The notes beneath the pieces were generated by a model. The model was given only the letters and a program-made list of their open reading frames with translations, searched no databases and had not been told where the DNA came from. A stretch of 64,000 nucleotides of DNA from Lachnospiraceae bacterium (GTDB lineage Bacteria > Bacillota > Clostridia > Lachnospirales > Lachnospiraceae), in contig JAILAD010000036.1 of NCBI GenBank assembly GCA_024681795.1, forward strand, positions 24,899 to 88,898. Direction: 5' to 3'. Numbering within the stretch: position 1 is the stretch's first letter; each line of letters starts with the position of its first letter. The position numbers and the translations under genes were made by a program. Positions 25,068 to 34,126 of the stretch are shown in pieces.

Positions 25068-25179
25068 GCGCGGTTTAAGGTATAAACGTAAAAGAAATAA
25101 ATCCGAAAAGAAATAAATTCGAAAAAAACAAATCCGGAAAGAAACGGAGCCGGAAAAGTCAGCAGAGAAAGGACCAAAA

Positions 25180-25407
25180 ATGGAAGAATTACTGAACATT
25201 TTAAAGAATATCAGATCCGATGTGGATTTTGAAAAAGAGGAGTCTTTAATCGACGGAAACGTTCTCGATTCCTTTGATATCGTGACAATCGTAAACGGAA
25301 TGGAGGAAACGTTCGGAATTGAGATTAAGGCATCCGACATCATTCCGGAGAATTTCAATACCGTAAAAGCAATGACGGAACTGGTGGAGAAATATCGCAA
25401 TGCATAA
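25180..25407 (+). CDS. Acyl/peptidyl carrier protein (DltC-like)
   Basis: This 75-residue acidic four-helix carrier carries the phosphopantetheine-attachment serine Ser31 in NVLDSFDIVTIV. The DSFD form is typical of D-alanyl carrier proteins and stand-alone PCPs rather than of fatty-acid ACP (DSLD). Its stop overlaps the start of the adenylation gene by eight bases, so the two proteins are made together and are almost certainly a carrier/ligase pair. It should be modified by a phosphopantetheinyl transferase that is not in the window. The spacer before it is built of repeated AAAGAAATAAATCCG-like words. Confidence 0.85.
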   Translation: MEELLNILKNIRSDVDFEKEESLIDGNVLDSFDIVTIVNGMEETFGIEIKASDIIPENFNTVKAMTELVEKYRNA

Positions 25408-26917
25408 CAATGTTTTAAATTATTTAAATGAGATTGTAAAAGTAAAACCGGACAAGCTTGCCTATTCCGACGGAACGAACCGGCTTACGTTCCGGGAGAC
25501 GTATGATGCGGCACGTGCAATCGGAACGTATCTTGCGAAAGAGGGGATCCGGAAGAAACCGGTCGTAATCTATATGAACAAGTCGCCGATGGAGATTGCG
25601 GCATTTTTCGGAAGTGTTTATGCGGGCTGTTATTATGTGCCGATTGATGAGGAAATGCCGGCGGAAAGAATCCGTCTGATTCTGGATAACGTGAATTCTC
25701 CGGTAATCATCTGTGATGAAGAAAACAAAGGAAGAGCAGAAGAACTCCGCAAAGATGGGCAGCAGATTTTACTTTACAATGAAATCATAAAAACGGAACA
25801 TGATTCGGAATTGCTGAAATCCATTGCCGATACGACGATTGACACGGATCCGGTTTATATCGTGTTTACTTCCGGATCAACCGGTGTTCCGAAGGGCGTG
25901 GTTGCCTGCCATCGCTCCGTAATCGATTACATCGAGCAGCTTTCCGAGGTACTCGGTTTCAACGAAAATACGGTGTTCGGAAACCAGTCGCCGCTGTATT
26001 TCGATGCCTGCTTAAAAGAAGTTTATCCGACCTTAAAATTCGGTGCGACGGACTATCTGATTCCGAAGAAATTATTTTCTTTTCCCGTCAAACTGATGGA
26101 ATTTTTAAACGAATACAAAATCAACACGATCTGCTGGGTGGCATCCGCGCTCAGTATTGTCAGTGCATTTAAGACCTTCCGCGAAGTGGTTCCGGAATAT
26201 CTTCATACGATTGCGTTCGGAAGCGAAGTATTTCCGATTAAACAGTTTAATACCTGGAGGGCAACACTTCCGAATGCCGTATTTTTCAACCTTTACGGAC
26301 CTACGGAATGTACCGGAATGAGTTGTTACTACAGAGTGGACCGTGAATTTACGGACACGGACGTTATTCCGATCGGGAGGCCGTTTGACAATACGGAGAT
26401 TCTGCTTCTGGATGATGACGGTAAAATTGCAGGAGCCGGGGAAGACGGTGAAATCTGCATTCGCGGGACGGCTGTTACGCTCGGATATTATAACGACAAA
26501 GAACGTACGGATGCGGTGTTTGTTCAAAATCCGCTGAACCCTTTCTATCCGGAACTGATTTATAAAACCGGTGATATCGGGAAATACAATGACCGCGGAG
26601 AACTGGTCTATGTCTCCCGAAAGGACTATCAGGTAAAGCATATGGGACACCGGATTGAGCTCGGCGAGATTGAGGCGAATGTCAACACATTTCCGAACGT
26701 AAAGCTTTCGGCATGTATTTATGACAGGGAGAACAGCAATATTATTCTTTATTATGTGGGTGATATTCCGGAGGCAGAGCTTGAGGGAGAACTGAAAAAC
26801 AAAGTGCCCCGCTATATGCTTCCGAGGAAAGCGATAAAGCTTGATGAAATGCCGTTTACCGGGAACGGAAAGCTTGACCGTGTAACGCTTAAAAAAATGT
26901 ATTTCGGGGAAATATAA
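25400..26917 (+). CDS. Stand-alone amino-acid adenylation enzyme (DltA/NRPS A-domain type)
   Basis: This 505-residue enzyme should activate an amino acid with ATP and load it on the preceding carrier protein. The core A motifs are in order: FTSGSTGVPKG (157-167), FDACLKEVYP, NLYGPTECT (297-305), YKTGDIG, and NGKLDR with the C-terminal lysine. Asp202, the residue that contacts the substrate alpha-amino group, is conserved, so the substrate is an alpha-amino acid. My hand alignment to GrsA gives pocket residues Asp202, Ala203 and Lys206. These equal the start of one published glutamate code (DAK), and a lysine in that place suits an acidic side chain. No condensation or thioesterase domain is fused. 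An Asp/Glu racemase gene follows 17 bases later. The teichoic-acid genes dltB and dltD are absent, so this is not a dlt operon. Confidence 0.85.
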   Translation: MHNNVLNYLNEIVKVKPDKLAYSDGTNRLTFRETYDAARAIGTYLAKEGIRKKPVVIYMNKSPMEIAAFFGSVYAGCYYVPIDEEMPAERIRLILDNVNSPVIICDEENKGRAEELRKDGQQILLYNEIIKTEHDSELLKSIADTTIDTDPVYIVFTSGSTGVPKGVVACHRSVIDYIEQLSEVLGFNENTVFGNQSPLYFDACLKEVYPTLKFGATDYLIPKKLFSFPVKLMEFLNEYKINTICWVASALSIVSAFKTFREVVPEYLHTIAFGSEVFPIKQFNTWRATLPNAVFFNLYGPTECTGMSCYYRVDREFTDTDVIPIGRPFDNTEILLLDDDGKIAGAGEDGEICIRGTAVTLGYYNDKERTDAVFVQNPLNPFYPELIYKTGDIGKYNDRGELVYVSRKDYQVKHMGHRIELGEIEANVNTFPNVKLSACIYDRENSNIILYYVGDIPEAELEGELKNKVPRYMLPRKAIKLDEMPFTGNGKLDRVTLKKMYFGEI

Positions 26918-26934
26918 AAAACGGAGACGGAGAT

Positions 26935-27654
26935 ATGAAAAAACTCGGCGTTGTAGGCGGACTCGGTCCGATGACTACGGTCAGTTTCATAAAAAGAGTA
27001 ATCGATATGACGGATGCCGCCATCGACCAGGAACACATTCCGATGGTGGTGGAACATTGTTGCTATACGCCCGACAGGACGGCGTATATTCTCGGGAAAT
27101 CCGAAGAAAATCCGTTCCCGTCCATTCTGGCGGCATGTAAGGACCTGCAAAAAAGCGGCGCCACGCATATCGCGATTCCCTGTGTTACGGCGCATTATTT
27201 TTACGAGGAACTTGCAAAGTCCCTGGATATTCCCGTATATAACGGAATCGATCTCTGTGTGAAGGCATTTCAGGAAAAAGGGATTACGAAGGTCGGACTG
27301 ATGGCAACGGAAGGAACCGCAAAGTCCGGGATTTTTGCAGGCCCATTGAAAAATGCCGGAATTACCTGCATTGAGCCGAATGAGAAAAATCAGGGCTATG
27401 TAACCCGCCTGATTTACAACAACGTGAAGATGGGACGGCCGGTTGAAAAAGAAATTTTTGAGCATGTCGTAAAATATTTTGAAAGTGCGGGTGCCGAGGC
27501 AATTTTACTCGGCTGTACGGAGCTTTCCGTAATAGCGGACGAGTGGCTTCCGAAAGGGTGCTTCCTTGATATGATGTCTGCACTGGCAAGAGAGTGTGTA
27601 ACGGATTACGGGAAATTAAAAGAAGAATACCGTGAAATTCTGATTGAGAAGTAA
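26935..27654 (+). CDS. Aspartate/glutamate racemase family protein
   Basis: This 239-residue enzyme is of the cofactor-independent two-cysteine racemase type. The N-terminal phosphate/substrate loop is VVGGLGPMTT; the first catalytic cysteine lies in AIPCVTAHYF (usually PCNTAH, here Val replaces Asn) and the second in LGCTELS. Length and motifs match the Asp/Glu/hydantoin racemase superfamily, closer to aspartate racemase than to MurI. Spacing of 17 bases from the adenylation gene implies that its product, D-Asp or D-Glu, is the substrate of that enzyme, or that it epimerises a precursor. It might instead serve cell-wall D-Glu supply, but its position argues for a pathway-specific role. Confidence 0.85.
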   Translation: MKKLGVVGGLGPMTTVSFIKRVIDMTDAAIDQEHIPMVVEHCCYTPDRTAYILGKSEENPFPSILAACKDLQKSGATHIAIPCVTAHYFYEELAKSLDIPVYNGIDLCVKAFQEKGITKVGLMATEGTAKSGIFAGPLKNAGITCIEPNEKNQGYVTRLIYNNVKMGRPVEKEIFEHVVKYFESAGAEAILLGCTELSVIADEWLPKGCFLDMMSALARECVTDYGKLKEEYREILIEK

Positions 27655-27683
27655 CGGAAAGAGAATACAAACGGAAAATACCT

Positions 27684-28709
27684 ATGAAGTTAAGTATTAT
27701 TGTACCGGTTTACAATATGAATCACGACGGAAACCTTACCTTCTGCCTGGATTCTCTGGTAAACCAGACAATCGGCGATTACGAAATCATAGCGGTGGAT
27801 GATGCATCCACCGATGATTCCCTTGCGGTTTTAAGGGAGTATGAGAGTCGTTATCCTTCGTTTTTCCGCGTGGTGTCCTATCCGGACAACAGGCATCAGG
27901 GCGGTGCCAAGAATGCCGGAATCAGGGAAGCGAAGGGCGACTGGATCGGTTTTATCGATTCCGATGACTGGATTGCCCCGGACTGTTATGAAAAGCTTCT
28001 GAAAAAAGCGGAAGAAACCGGCGCCGATCTGGTCGGCTGTACGTACAGCATCGTGCATTCCCACACCTTTGAAACCGGAGAAGTGATTTCGAATAATACA
28101 CCGGAACAGACCGGAATTCTGGATGGAAAAACCATGAAAAAACTGCTTCTTCATCCCGGCAGCATGGTAATCAAAATTTACTCGGCCGATGTAATCAGGG
28201 AGAATCACCTGTCCTTTCCGGAGGGGATTTTTTACGAAGACAACTGCGCATCGAGAGTGTGGGCTGTGTATTTTAAGCATTTTGAATATCTTGATGAGCC
28301 GCTTTACTATTACTACCAGCACGATACGTCCACAGTGCATACAATTACCGAAGAACGCTGCATGGACCGCATGAAGGCGATGGATTTAATGCTTGAGGAA
28401 TTCCGTTCCCGCGGGCTTTACGATACATACAAAGACGAGCTTGAATGCGCTTATACGGAGCTGTATTTCCGTATCACGCTTTTTTCCTACATGATCGGGT
28501 GCAGGAAAAAACGGATGTCTTTTGTAAAGAAACTGAAAAAAGGACTTTTGACGAATTTTCCGGAGTTTAAGAAAAATCCCTATTATCACGTTCCGGATGC
28601 GGAAGAGAATAAAATGGTGGATTTATGCATGAAGTCCGTGCCGTCATTTTATATTTATTATTCCCTTCTTTGGAAGTACAGAAGGATGAAGAAAAAACGA
28701 AGCGGCTGA
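27684..28709 (+). CDS. Family 2 glycosyltransferase
   Basis: This 341-residue GT-A enzyme has the standard N-terminal sugar-nucleotide fold: LSIIVPVYNM, VDDASTDDS, GAKNAGIREA and the metal-binding IDSDDW. A region near 180-200 (EGIFYEDNCASRVWA) supplies the ED acceptor-side motif. No membrane segment is present. It begins 29 bases after the racemase gene and is the last gene before the secA promoter, so it probably ends the cluster. It should add one sugar to a lipid- or protein-linked glycan, giving a target for the AAC(3)-like acyltransferase. Donor and acceptor are unknown. The protein ends in a strongly basic tail (RRMKKKRSG), which may touch the membrane. Confidence 0.88.
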   Translation: MKLSIIVPVYNMNHDGNLTFCLDSLVNQTIGDYEIIAVDDASTDDSLAVLREYESRYPSFFRVVSYPDNRHQGGAKNAGIREAKGDWIGFIDSDDWIAPDCYEKLLKKAEETGADLVGCTYSIVHSHTFETGEVISNNTPEQTGILDGKTMKKLLLHPGSMVIKIYSADVIRENHLSFPEGIFYEDNCASRVWAVYFKHFEYLDEPLYYYYQHDTSTVHTITEERCMDRMKAMDLMLEEFRSRGLYDTYKDELECAYTELYFRITLFSYMIGCRKKRMSFVKKLKKGLLTNFPEFKKNPYYHVPDAEENKMVDLCMKSVPSFYIYYSLLWKYRRMKKKRSG

Positions 28710-28783
28710 CGCTTCCGGAAAGAAGCGGAAAAAGGCCGGAACAGGCGGAAAGAAACCCCGCGATAAGGGGTTGACCGCGCTTA

Positions 28784-28812
28784 TTGAAAAAAAGAAGAAA
28801 ATCTGTTAAAAT
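28784..28812 (+). promoter_or_regulatory. secA: secA promoter
   Basis: TTGAAA and TAAAAT are separated by 17 bases, 58 bases before the secA start. A small AACCCC/GGGGTT hairpin without T-run lies just upstream (28754-28772) and may mark the end of the glycan cluster. Confidence 0.55.
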
Positions 28813-28870
28813 AAATAGGTTATTGTGCTATTTGGCATACATAGTTGTTAAAGAAACGGAGCAATAAAAC

Positions 28871-31435
28871 ATGAAGATCGTTGATAAGATTTTCGGAACT
28901 CACAGCGAAAGAGAACTGAAAAGAATCAGACCGCTTGTAGATAAAATCAATAAACTCGAGCCGGAGATTTCGGCACTCAGTGATGAGGAACTTCGGGCAA
29001 AAACGGATGAATTCAAGGAACGCCTTTCCAAAGGCGAGACGAAAGACGACATTCTGCCGGAGGCTTTTGCGGTAGTAAGGGAAGCCGGTAAAAGAACGCT
29101 TGGCATGAGGCATTATGACGTGCAGTTAATCGGCGGTATTATTCTTCATCAGGGACGTATTTCCGAGATGAAAACCGGTGAAGGTAAAACCCTTGTTTCC
29201 ACGCTTCCCGCGTATTTAAACGCACTTGACGGAGAGGGCGTACACATCGTTACCGTAAACGACTATCTGGCAAAGCGTGATGCCGAGTGGATGGGACAGA
29301 TTCATGAATTCCTGGGTCTTAAGGTCGGAGTGGTTTTAAACTCCATGGATTCCGAAGAAAGAAGAAAAGCATATAACTGTGATATTACCTATGTTACCAA
29401 TAACGAACTCGGTTTTGATTATCTTCGTGACAACATGGTTATTTATAAAGAGCAGCTCGTGCTTCGTAAACTCCACTATGCAATCGTGGACGAGGTCGAC
29501 TCTGTTTTGATTGACGAGGCGAGAACCCCGCTTATCATTTCCGGTCAGTCCGGAAAATCCACAAAATTATACGAGATGTGCGATATTCTGGCAAAGCAGA
29601 TGACCAGAGGTAAAGATCAGGAAGAGATGTCAAAACTGGACCTGATTATGGGCGAGGAACAGGAAGAAACCGGTGATTTTATCGTAAACGAAAAAGACAA
29701 GGTCGTAAACTTAACCGCGGAAGGTGTGGCAAAGACCGAGCGCTTTTTCCAGATCCAGAACCTTGCCGATCCCGAGAATCTTGAGATTCAGCATAATATC
29801 ATTCTTGCACTTCGTGCTCACAACCTGATGTTTAAGGATCAGGATTATGTCGTAAAGGATGATCAGGTTATTATCGTCGATTCCTTTACCGGACGTTTAA
29901 TGCCGGGAAGAAGATATTCCGACGGTCTGCATCAGGCGATTGAAGCAAAGGAACACGTAAAGGTAAAGAGAGAGAGCAAAACGCTTGCAACCATTACCTT
30001 CCAGAACTTCTTTAACAAATTTGAAAAGAAAGCCGGTATGACCGGTACTGCGTTAACGGAGGAAAAGGAATTCCGTGATATCTACGGAATGGATGTAATC
30101 GAGATTCCGACCAACAAGCCCGTTGCACGTATCGATCATCCCGATGCAGTATATAAGACCAAGAAAGGAAAACTGCATGCAATCTGCGATGCGGTTGAAA
30201 TCGCACATGCCAAGGGACAACCGGTACTGGTAGGTACCATTACCATCGAAGCTTCCGAGGAAATCAGCAGAATGCTTACCAAACGCGGAATTCACCATAA
30301 GGTCTTAAACGCGAAGTTCCATGAAATGGAAGCGGAAATCGTTGCAGATGCAGGTCAGCACGGTGCGGTAACGATTGCGACCAACATGGCCGGCCGTGGT
30401 ACCGATATCAAGCTTGATGAGAAAGCAAAGGAAGCAGGCGGTTTGTTAATCGTCGGTACGGAACGTCATGAATCCAGACGTATTGACAATCAGTTGCGTG
30501 GTCGTTCCGGTCGTCAGGGAGATCCCGGTGAATCCAAGTTCTATATTTCCCTCGAAGACGATCTGATGAGATTGTTCGGTTCCGAAAGACTGATGACGGT
30601 ATTTACATCCCTCGGTGTTCCGGAAGATCAGGAAATCCAGCACAAACTTCTTTCCAATGCCATTGAAACGGCGCAGAAGAAGATTGAAAACAACAACTTT
30701 GCAATTCGTAAAAACCTTCTCGATTTTGACCAGGTAATGAACGATCAGCGTGAAATTATTTATGCGGAAAGACTCCGTGTATTAAACGGCGAATCCATGC
30801 GTGACGTCATCTACAAGATGATTACGGATTTGGTGGAAAGCTCGGTAAATACCGTTATCGGAGAAGATTCCTCCGCGGACAACTGGGATTTGAAGGAACT
30901 CAACAATCTTCTCCTTCCCGTTATTCCGCTTGAACCCGTAACGCTTGACCGTATCGAGAAAAAGAAAAAATCTTCCCTGATCCAGCAGCTTAAGGAAGAG
31001 GCAACCAAACTTTATGAAGAAAAAGAAGCGCAGTTCCCTCAGGCAGAGCAGATTCGTGAAGTGGAGCGTGTCGTACTGCTCGGAGCCATTGACCGTAAGT
31101 GGATGAACCATATTGACGATATGGATCAGTTAAAGCAGGGAATCGGTATGGTTGCATACGGACAGAAAGACCCTGTAGTGGAATATAAAATGGCAGGCTA
31201 TGATATGTTCGATGCCATGACCGATGCAATTAAAGAGGAAACCGTAAGACTTCTGATGCATATCAGAGTGGAGCAGAGAATCGAGCGTGAGCAGGTTGCA
31301 AAGGTAACCGGTACCAATAAGGATGATTCCGTACAAAAGGGACCGAAGAAAAGAGAAGCGGATAAGATTTATCCGAACGATCCGTGCCCCTGCGGAAGCG
31401 GAAAGAAATACAAAAACTGCTGCGGAAGACAGTAA
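28871..31435 (+). CDS. secA: Preprotein translocase ATPase SecA
   Basis: This 854-residue motor drives unfolded preproteins through SecYEG. Helicase-like nucleotide-binding motifs are visible: [34 protein letters not shown], the preprotein cross-linking domain, [12 protein letters not shown] and [13 protein letters not shown] helical scaffold/wing region follows. The C-terminus has the SecB/ribosome-type zinc motif [16 protein letters not shown]. Length is normal for the housekeeping SecA1, and there is no sign of an accessory SecA2. Start ATG 28871 follows ACGGAGCAA. It is 12 bases upstream of prfB, a common gene pair in Firmicutes. Confidence 0.98.
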   Translation: MKIVDKIFGTHSERELKRIRPLVDKINKLEPEISALSDEELRAKTDEFKERLSKGETKDDILPEAFAVVREAGKRTLGMRHYDVQLIGGIILHQGRISEMKTGEGKTLVSTLPAYLNALDGEGVHIVTVNDYLAKRDAEWMGQIHEFLGLKVGVVLNSMDSEERRKAYNCDITYVTNNELGFDYLRDNMVIYKEQLVLRKLHYAIVDEVDSVLIDEARTPLIISGQSGKSTKLYEMCDILAKQMTRGKDQEEMSKLDLIMGEEQEETGDFIVNEKDKVVNLTAEGVAKTERFFQIQNLADPENLEIQHNIILALRAHNLMFKDQDYVVKDDQVIIVDSFTGRLMPGRRYSDGLHQAIEAKEHVKVKRESKTLATITFQNFFNKFEKKAGMTGTALTEEKEFRDIYGMDVIEIPTNKPVARIDHPDAVYKTKKGKLHAICDAVEIAHAKGQPVLVGTITIEASEEISRMLTKRGIHHKVLNAKFHEMEAEIVADAGQHGAVTIATNMAGRGTDIKLDEKAKEAGGLLIVGTERHESRRIDNQLRGRSGRQGDPGESKFYISLEDDLMRLFGSERLMTVFTSLGVPEDQEIQHKLLSNAIETAQKKIENNNFAIRKNLLDFDQVMNDQREIIYAERLRVLNGESMRDVIYKMITDLVESSVNTVIGEDSSADNWDLKELNNLLLPVIPLEPVTLDRIEKKKKSSLIQQLKEEATKLYEEKEAQFPQAEQIREVERVVLLGAIDRKWMNHIDDMDQLKQGIGMVAYGQKDPVVEYKMAGYDMFDAMTDAIKEETVRLLMHIRVEQRIEREQVAKVTGTNKDDSVQKGPKKREADKIYPNDPCPCGSGKKYKNCCGRQ

Positions 31436-31447
31436 CAGAGACTGATT

Positions 31448-32584
31448 ATGATAGAACTTGATGCAATAAAAACCGAATTATTGGGCTACGAGGCACCTCT
31501 TAAGGAAGTGCGGGATTCTCTTGACCTTGCGAATAAGGAAGAGCGGGTAAAAGAACTCGAACGTGAAATGCAGGAGCCGACTTTCTGGGACAAACCGGAC
31601 GCGGCAAACGAAAAGACGAGACTTTTAAAATCCTTAAAAGACGATATTGAAATCTGTAACCGGCTGACTTCGTCCGTTTCGGATATTCTGGATCTGATTG
31701 AGATGGCAAATGAAGAAAATGACGAGGCTTTGGCGGAAGATATCAAAACCGAGTTTGCGGCGTTTAAAGAAGATTTTGAAAAGATCCGTATTTCCACGCT
31801 GCTTTCGGAGGAATATGACCGAAACAATGCCATTCTTCGTCTGAATGCGGGTGCAGGCGGTACGGAAAGCTGCGACTGGGCAAGCATGCTGTATCGTATG
31901 TATACCAGATGGGCGGAACGCAAGGGATTTTCCGTGGAAGTTCTGGATCTGCTTGACGGAGACGTTGCGGGAATCAAATCCGTTTCCTTCCAGGTAAACG
32001 GAGAGAATGCTTACGGATATTTAAAAGGCGAGAAGGGTGTACACAGATTGGTACGTATTTCCCCGTTTAACGCACAGGGAAAACGTCAGACTTCTTTTGT
32101 CTCTCTTGACGTTATGCCGGAACTGCCGGATGATGTGGAACTTGACATTAATCCGGAGGATTTGAAGGTGGATACCTACCGAAGCTCCGGTGCCGGCGGA
32201 CAGCATATTAACAAGACCTCTTCGGCGGTCCGTATCACACATATTCCGACCGGTGTCGTAGTTGCCTGCCAGAATGAAAGAAGCCAGTTCCAGAATAAGG
32301 ACAAGGCAATGGCGATGTTAAAGGCAAAACTTCTTATGCTGAAGCAGGAAGCCCATGCGGAGAAACTTTCCGATATCCGCGGGGAAGTAAAGGAAATCGG
32401 TTTCGGACACCAGATCCGGTCTTATGTACTGCAGCCGTTTACACTGGTAAAAGATTTAAGAACCGGAGAGGAAACCGCAAATGCGGCAGCGGTTTTGGAC
32501 GGGAATCTGGATAAACTGATTACGGCATATCTGAAGTGGAAGAGTCTCGGCGGACAGCCGGTTGAAGTTTCCGATGTGGAATGA
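31448..32584 (+). CDS. prfB: Peptide chain release factor 2, without programmed frameshift
   Basis: This 378-residue factor ends translation at UGA and UAA. The RF2 specificity motif SPF is in VRISPFNAQGKRQTSF, and the catalytic GGQ is in SSGAGGQHINKTSSAV. In many bacteria codon ~26 is an internal UGA (CTT TGA C) read by +1 frameshifting as autoregulation. Here the equivalent site reads TCT CTT GAC CTT in frame, so the regulatory stop is absent and the protein is made from one continuous frame. The gene follows secA closely and ends in a terminator. Confidence 0.97.
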   Translation: MIELDAIKTELLGYEAPLKEVRDSLDLANKEERVKELEREMQEPTFWDKPDAANEKTRLLKSLKDDIEICNRLTSSVSDILDLIEMANEENDEALAEDIKTEFAAFKEDFEKIRISTLLSEEYDRNNAILRLNAGAGGTESCDWASMLYRMYTRWAERKGFSVEVLDLLDGDVAGIKSVSFQVNGENAYGYLKGEKGVHRLVRISPFNAQGKRQTSFVSLDVMPELPDDVELDINPEDLKVDTYRSSGAGGQHINKTSSAVRITHIPTGVVVACQNERSQFQNKDKAMAMLKAKLLMLKQEAHAEKLSDIRGEVKEIGFGHQIRSYVLQPFTLVKDLRTGEETANAAAVLDGNLDKLITAYLKWKSLGGQPVEVSDVE

Positions 32585-32610
32585 TGTGGAATTAAGAAAA
32601 TGTAATATAA

Positions 32611-32641
32611 AAATCCCGACTGAAAACGGTCGGGATTTTTT
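32611..32641. terminator. Bidirectional terminator between prfB and the diguanylate cyclase gene
   Basis: A 9-base stem (AATCCCGAC / GTCGGGATT) with a TGAAAACG loop has Ts on one side and As on the other. It can end both the secA-prfB transcript and the opposing minus-strand operon. Confidence 0.9.
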
Positions 32642-32673
32642 CATGATTGTTATTGATGAAAACAGAAGCCGGT

Positions 32674-34041
32674 TTAGGATATGATGCAGTCCCGGCCGGA
32701 ATTTTTGCCTTTATACAGGTTCCGGTCTGCAATTGTGATCAGGTCGTCGATTTTTTCCTGGCCGGCAAAAGTTGCCACGCCGAAGGTAATGCTCATATGG
32801 AAAATTACGCCTTCTTCCACAAAGAATGCCTCGCGTTTAATCTCTTTTGAAATATTCTTTAAAACCTCGCAGGTGTCTTCTCTTGCCATGCAGAAACCGA
32901 GCAGGAATTCTTCGCCGCCCCATCTGACGGCAAAATCATTTTCTTTGCAGTTTCGTTTTAAAATCTCGGAGATTTTGGTCAGGACGGTATCGCCCATATC
33001 GTGTCCGTATTTGTCATTGACATTCTTAAAGTGGTCCAAATCCCCGATTACAACCGAAAATACATTATAATTTTTGTGGGATTCTTCCCAAAGCTTAATC
33101 AGCCGCTGACGGCCGGCACGCCTGTTGTACAGGCCTGTTAAAGGATCGGTGCCCATTACGTTTTTAATGGAATTTCCGGCGCTTACCGCATGCGTGGCAA
33201 GATCCGCAATTTCATCGTTTCTGCTGAATGCAAGGGGATCCATCCGCTGATCTGCCGTTTGCTTTCTGACCAGTTCTTCCATATATTCGCGGATGACAAT
33301 CAGTCTTTTTACGATTTTTCTGGACAATACGGTGATTAACAAAAACGTAATCAGGGCGGTAACAATTGTAAGAATCGCAATTTCAATATAGAAAATCCGG
33401 TTCATCCGATAGAAATTTTTCAGGAACAATGCGGAACCGACCATGCCGACCACCTTGTCTTTGTTGTAAATCGGAACATAAACGCATAAATACGGCTCGT
33501 TTCCGATTATATTTTTTTCCGTGGAAACAATGTTCCCTTTGAATACCTCGGTAACGATACGGTTGTCTGCAAGCACTGTACCGAGCTGTCTTTTGCCGCT
33601 TTCGTCCGTTACGGTGGTCATGACACGGTTATTTCCGTAAAAGACGCTTAATTCAATACCGAAAGCGCGTTTCTCATTCTCCAGAAAAGGGAGTTCGTCA
33701 TTCATTCTGATATCACCGCAATACAATTCTCCGTGATTCATATGATAGAGTCCGTTAATGGAAGAGAAGTGTTCTGCGGTCAGAATGGAGGCGCCGCGCA
33801 GGGTGGTCAGAGTTTCTTTCACGGCGCTTAATCGGAGACTGTAAAGACCGATGCATATAAAAAGAATACCCATCAAAAGAATCGGAATCAGGGTGATGTT
33901 ACAAATCTGCAGCCACAGTTTCTTCCTGCGTTTGTGCTTTTCGGCAGGGAGAGCTTCCGTAGCCGGATTCTCAGCATCGGATGAATTTACGGAAGATTCT
34001 GCTTCGTTATTTACTTTTGCGAGGTTGTTTTCCAGGTCCAT
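32674..34041 (-). CDS. Membrane-bound diguanylate cyclase (Cache-GGDEF)
   Basis: This 455-residue enzyme should make cyclic di-GMP. A cytoplasmic basic N-terminus is followed by a membrane segment (about 42-70). An extracellular Cache-like sensor comes next (about 70-215, with YGNNRVMTTV and EPYLCVYVPIYNKD), then a second membrane segment (about 222-250), a HAMP-like helix and a GGDEF domain. The active loop is RWGGEEF, a competent GGEEF. The product-inhibition I-site RxxD is changed to KEND, so feedback may be weak. It is the last gene of a minus-strand group with a DUF975 protein. The ribosome site (CGGGAAA) is poor. The external signal is unknown. Confidence 0.9.
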   Translation of the reverse strand: MDLENNLAKVNNEAESSVNSSDAENPATEALPAEKHKRRKKLWLQICNITLIPILLMGILFICIGLYSLRLSAVKETLTTLRGASILTAEHFSSINGLYHMNHGELYCGDIRMNDELPFLENEKRAFGIELSVFYGNNRVMTTVTDESGKRQLGTVLADNRIVTEVFKGNIVSTEKNIIGNEPYLCVYVPIYNKDKVVGMVGSALFLKNFYRMNRIFYIEIAILTIVTALITFLLITVLSRKIVKRLIVIREYMEELVRKQTADQRMDPLAFSRNDEIADLATHAVSAGNSIKNVMGTDPLTGLYNRRAGRQRLIKLWEESHKNYNVFSVVIGDLDHFKNVNDKYGHDMGDTVLTKISEILKRNCKENDFAVRWGGEEFLLGFCMAREDTCEVLKNISKEIKREAFFVEEGVIFHMSITFGVATFAGQEKIDDLITIADRNLYKGKNSGRDCIIS

Positions 34042-34126
34042 TCGTTGTTTCCCGATTATGATTTTTATCTATGGTTATTTCTGTTTGCCTGTTTTCATGA
34101 ATTCCCGTCTGTTTTATGAATTCCTG

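Noticed and set aside
25180-26917. dlt (D-alanyl teichoic acid) operon
   Set aside because: dltB and dltD are missing, and the pocket and neighbouring racemase point to a different amino acid.
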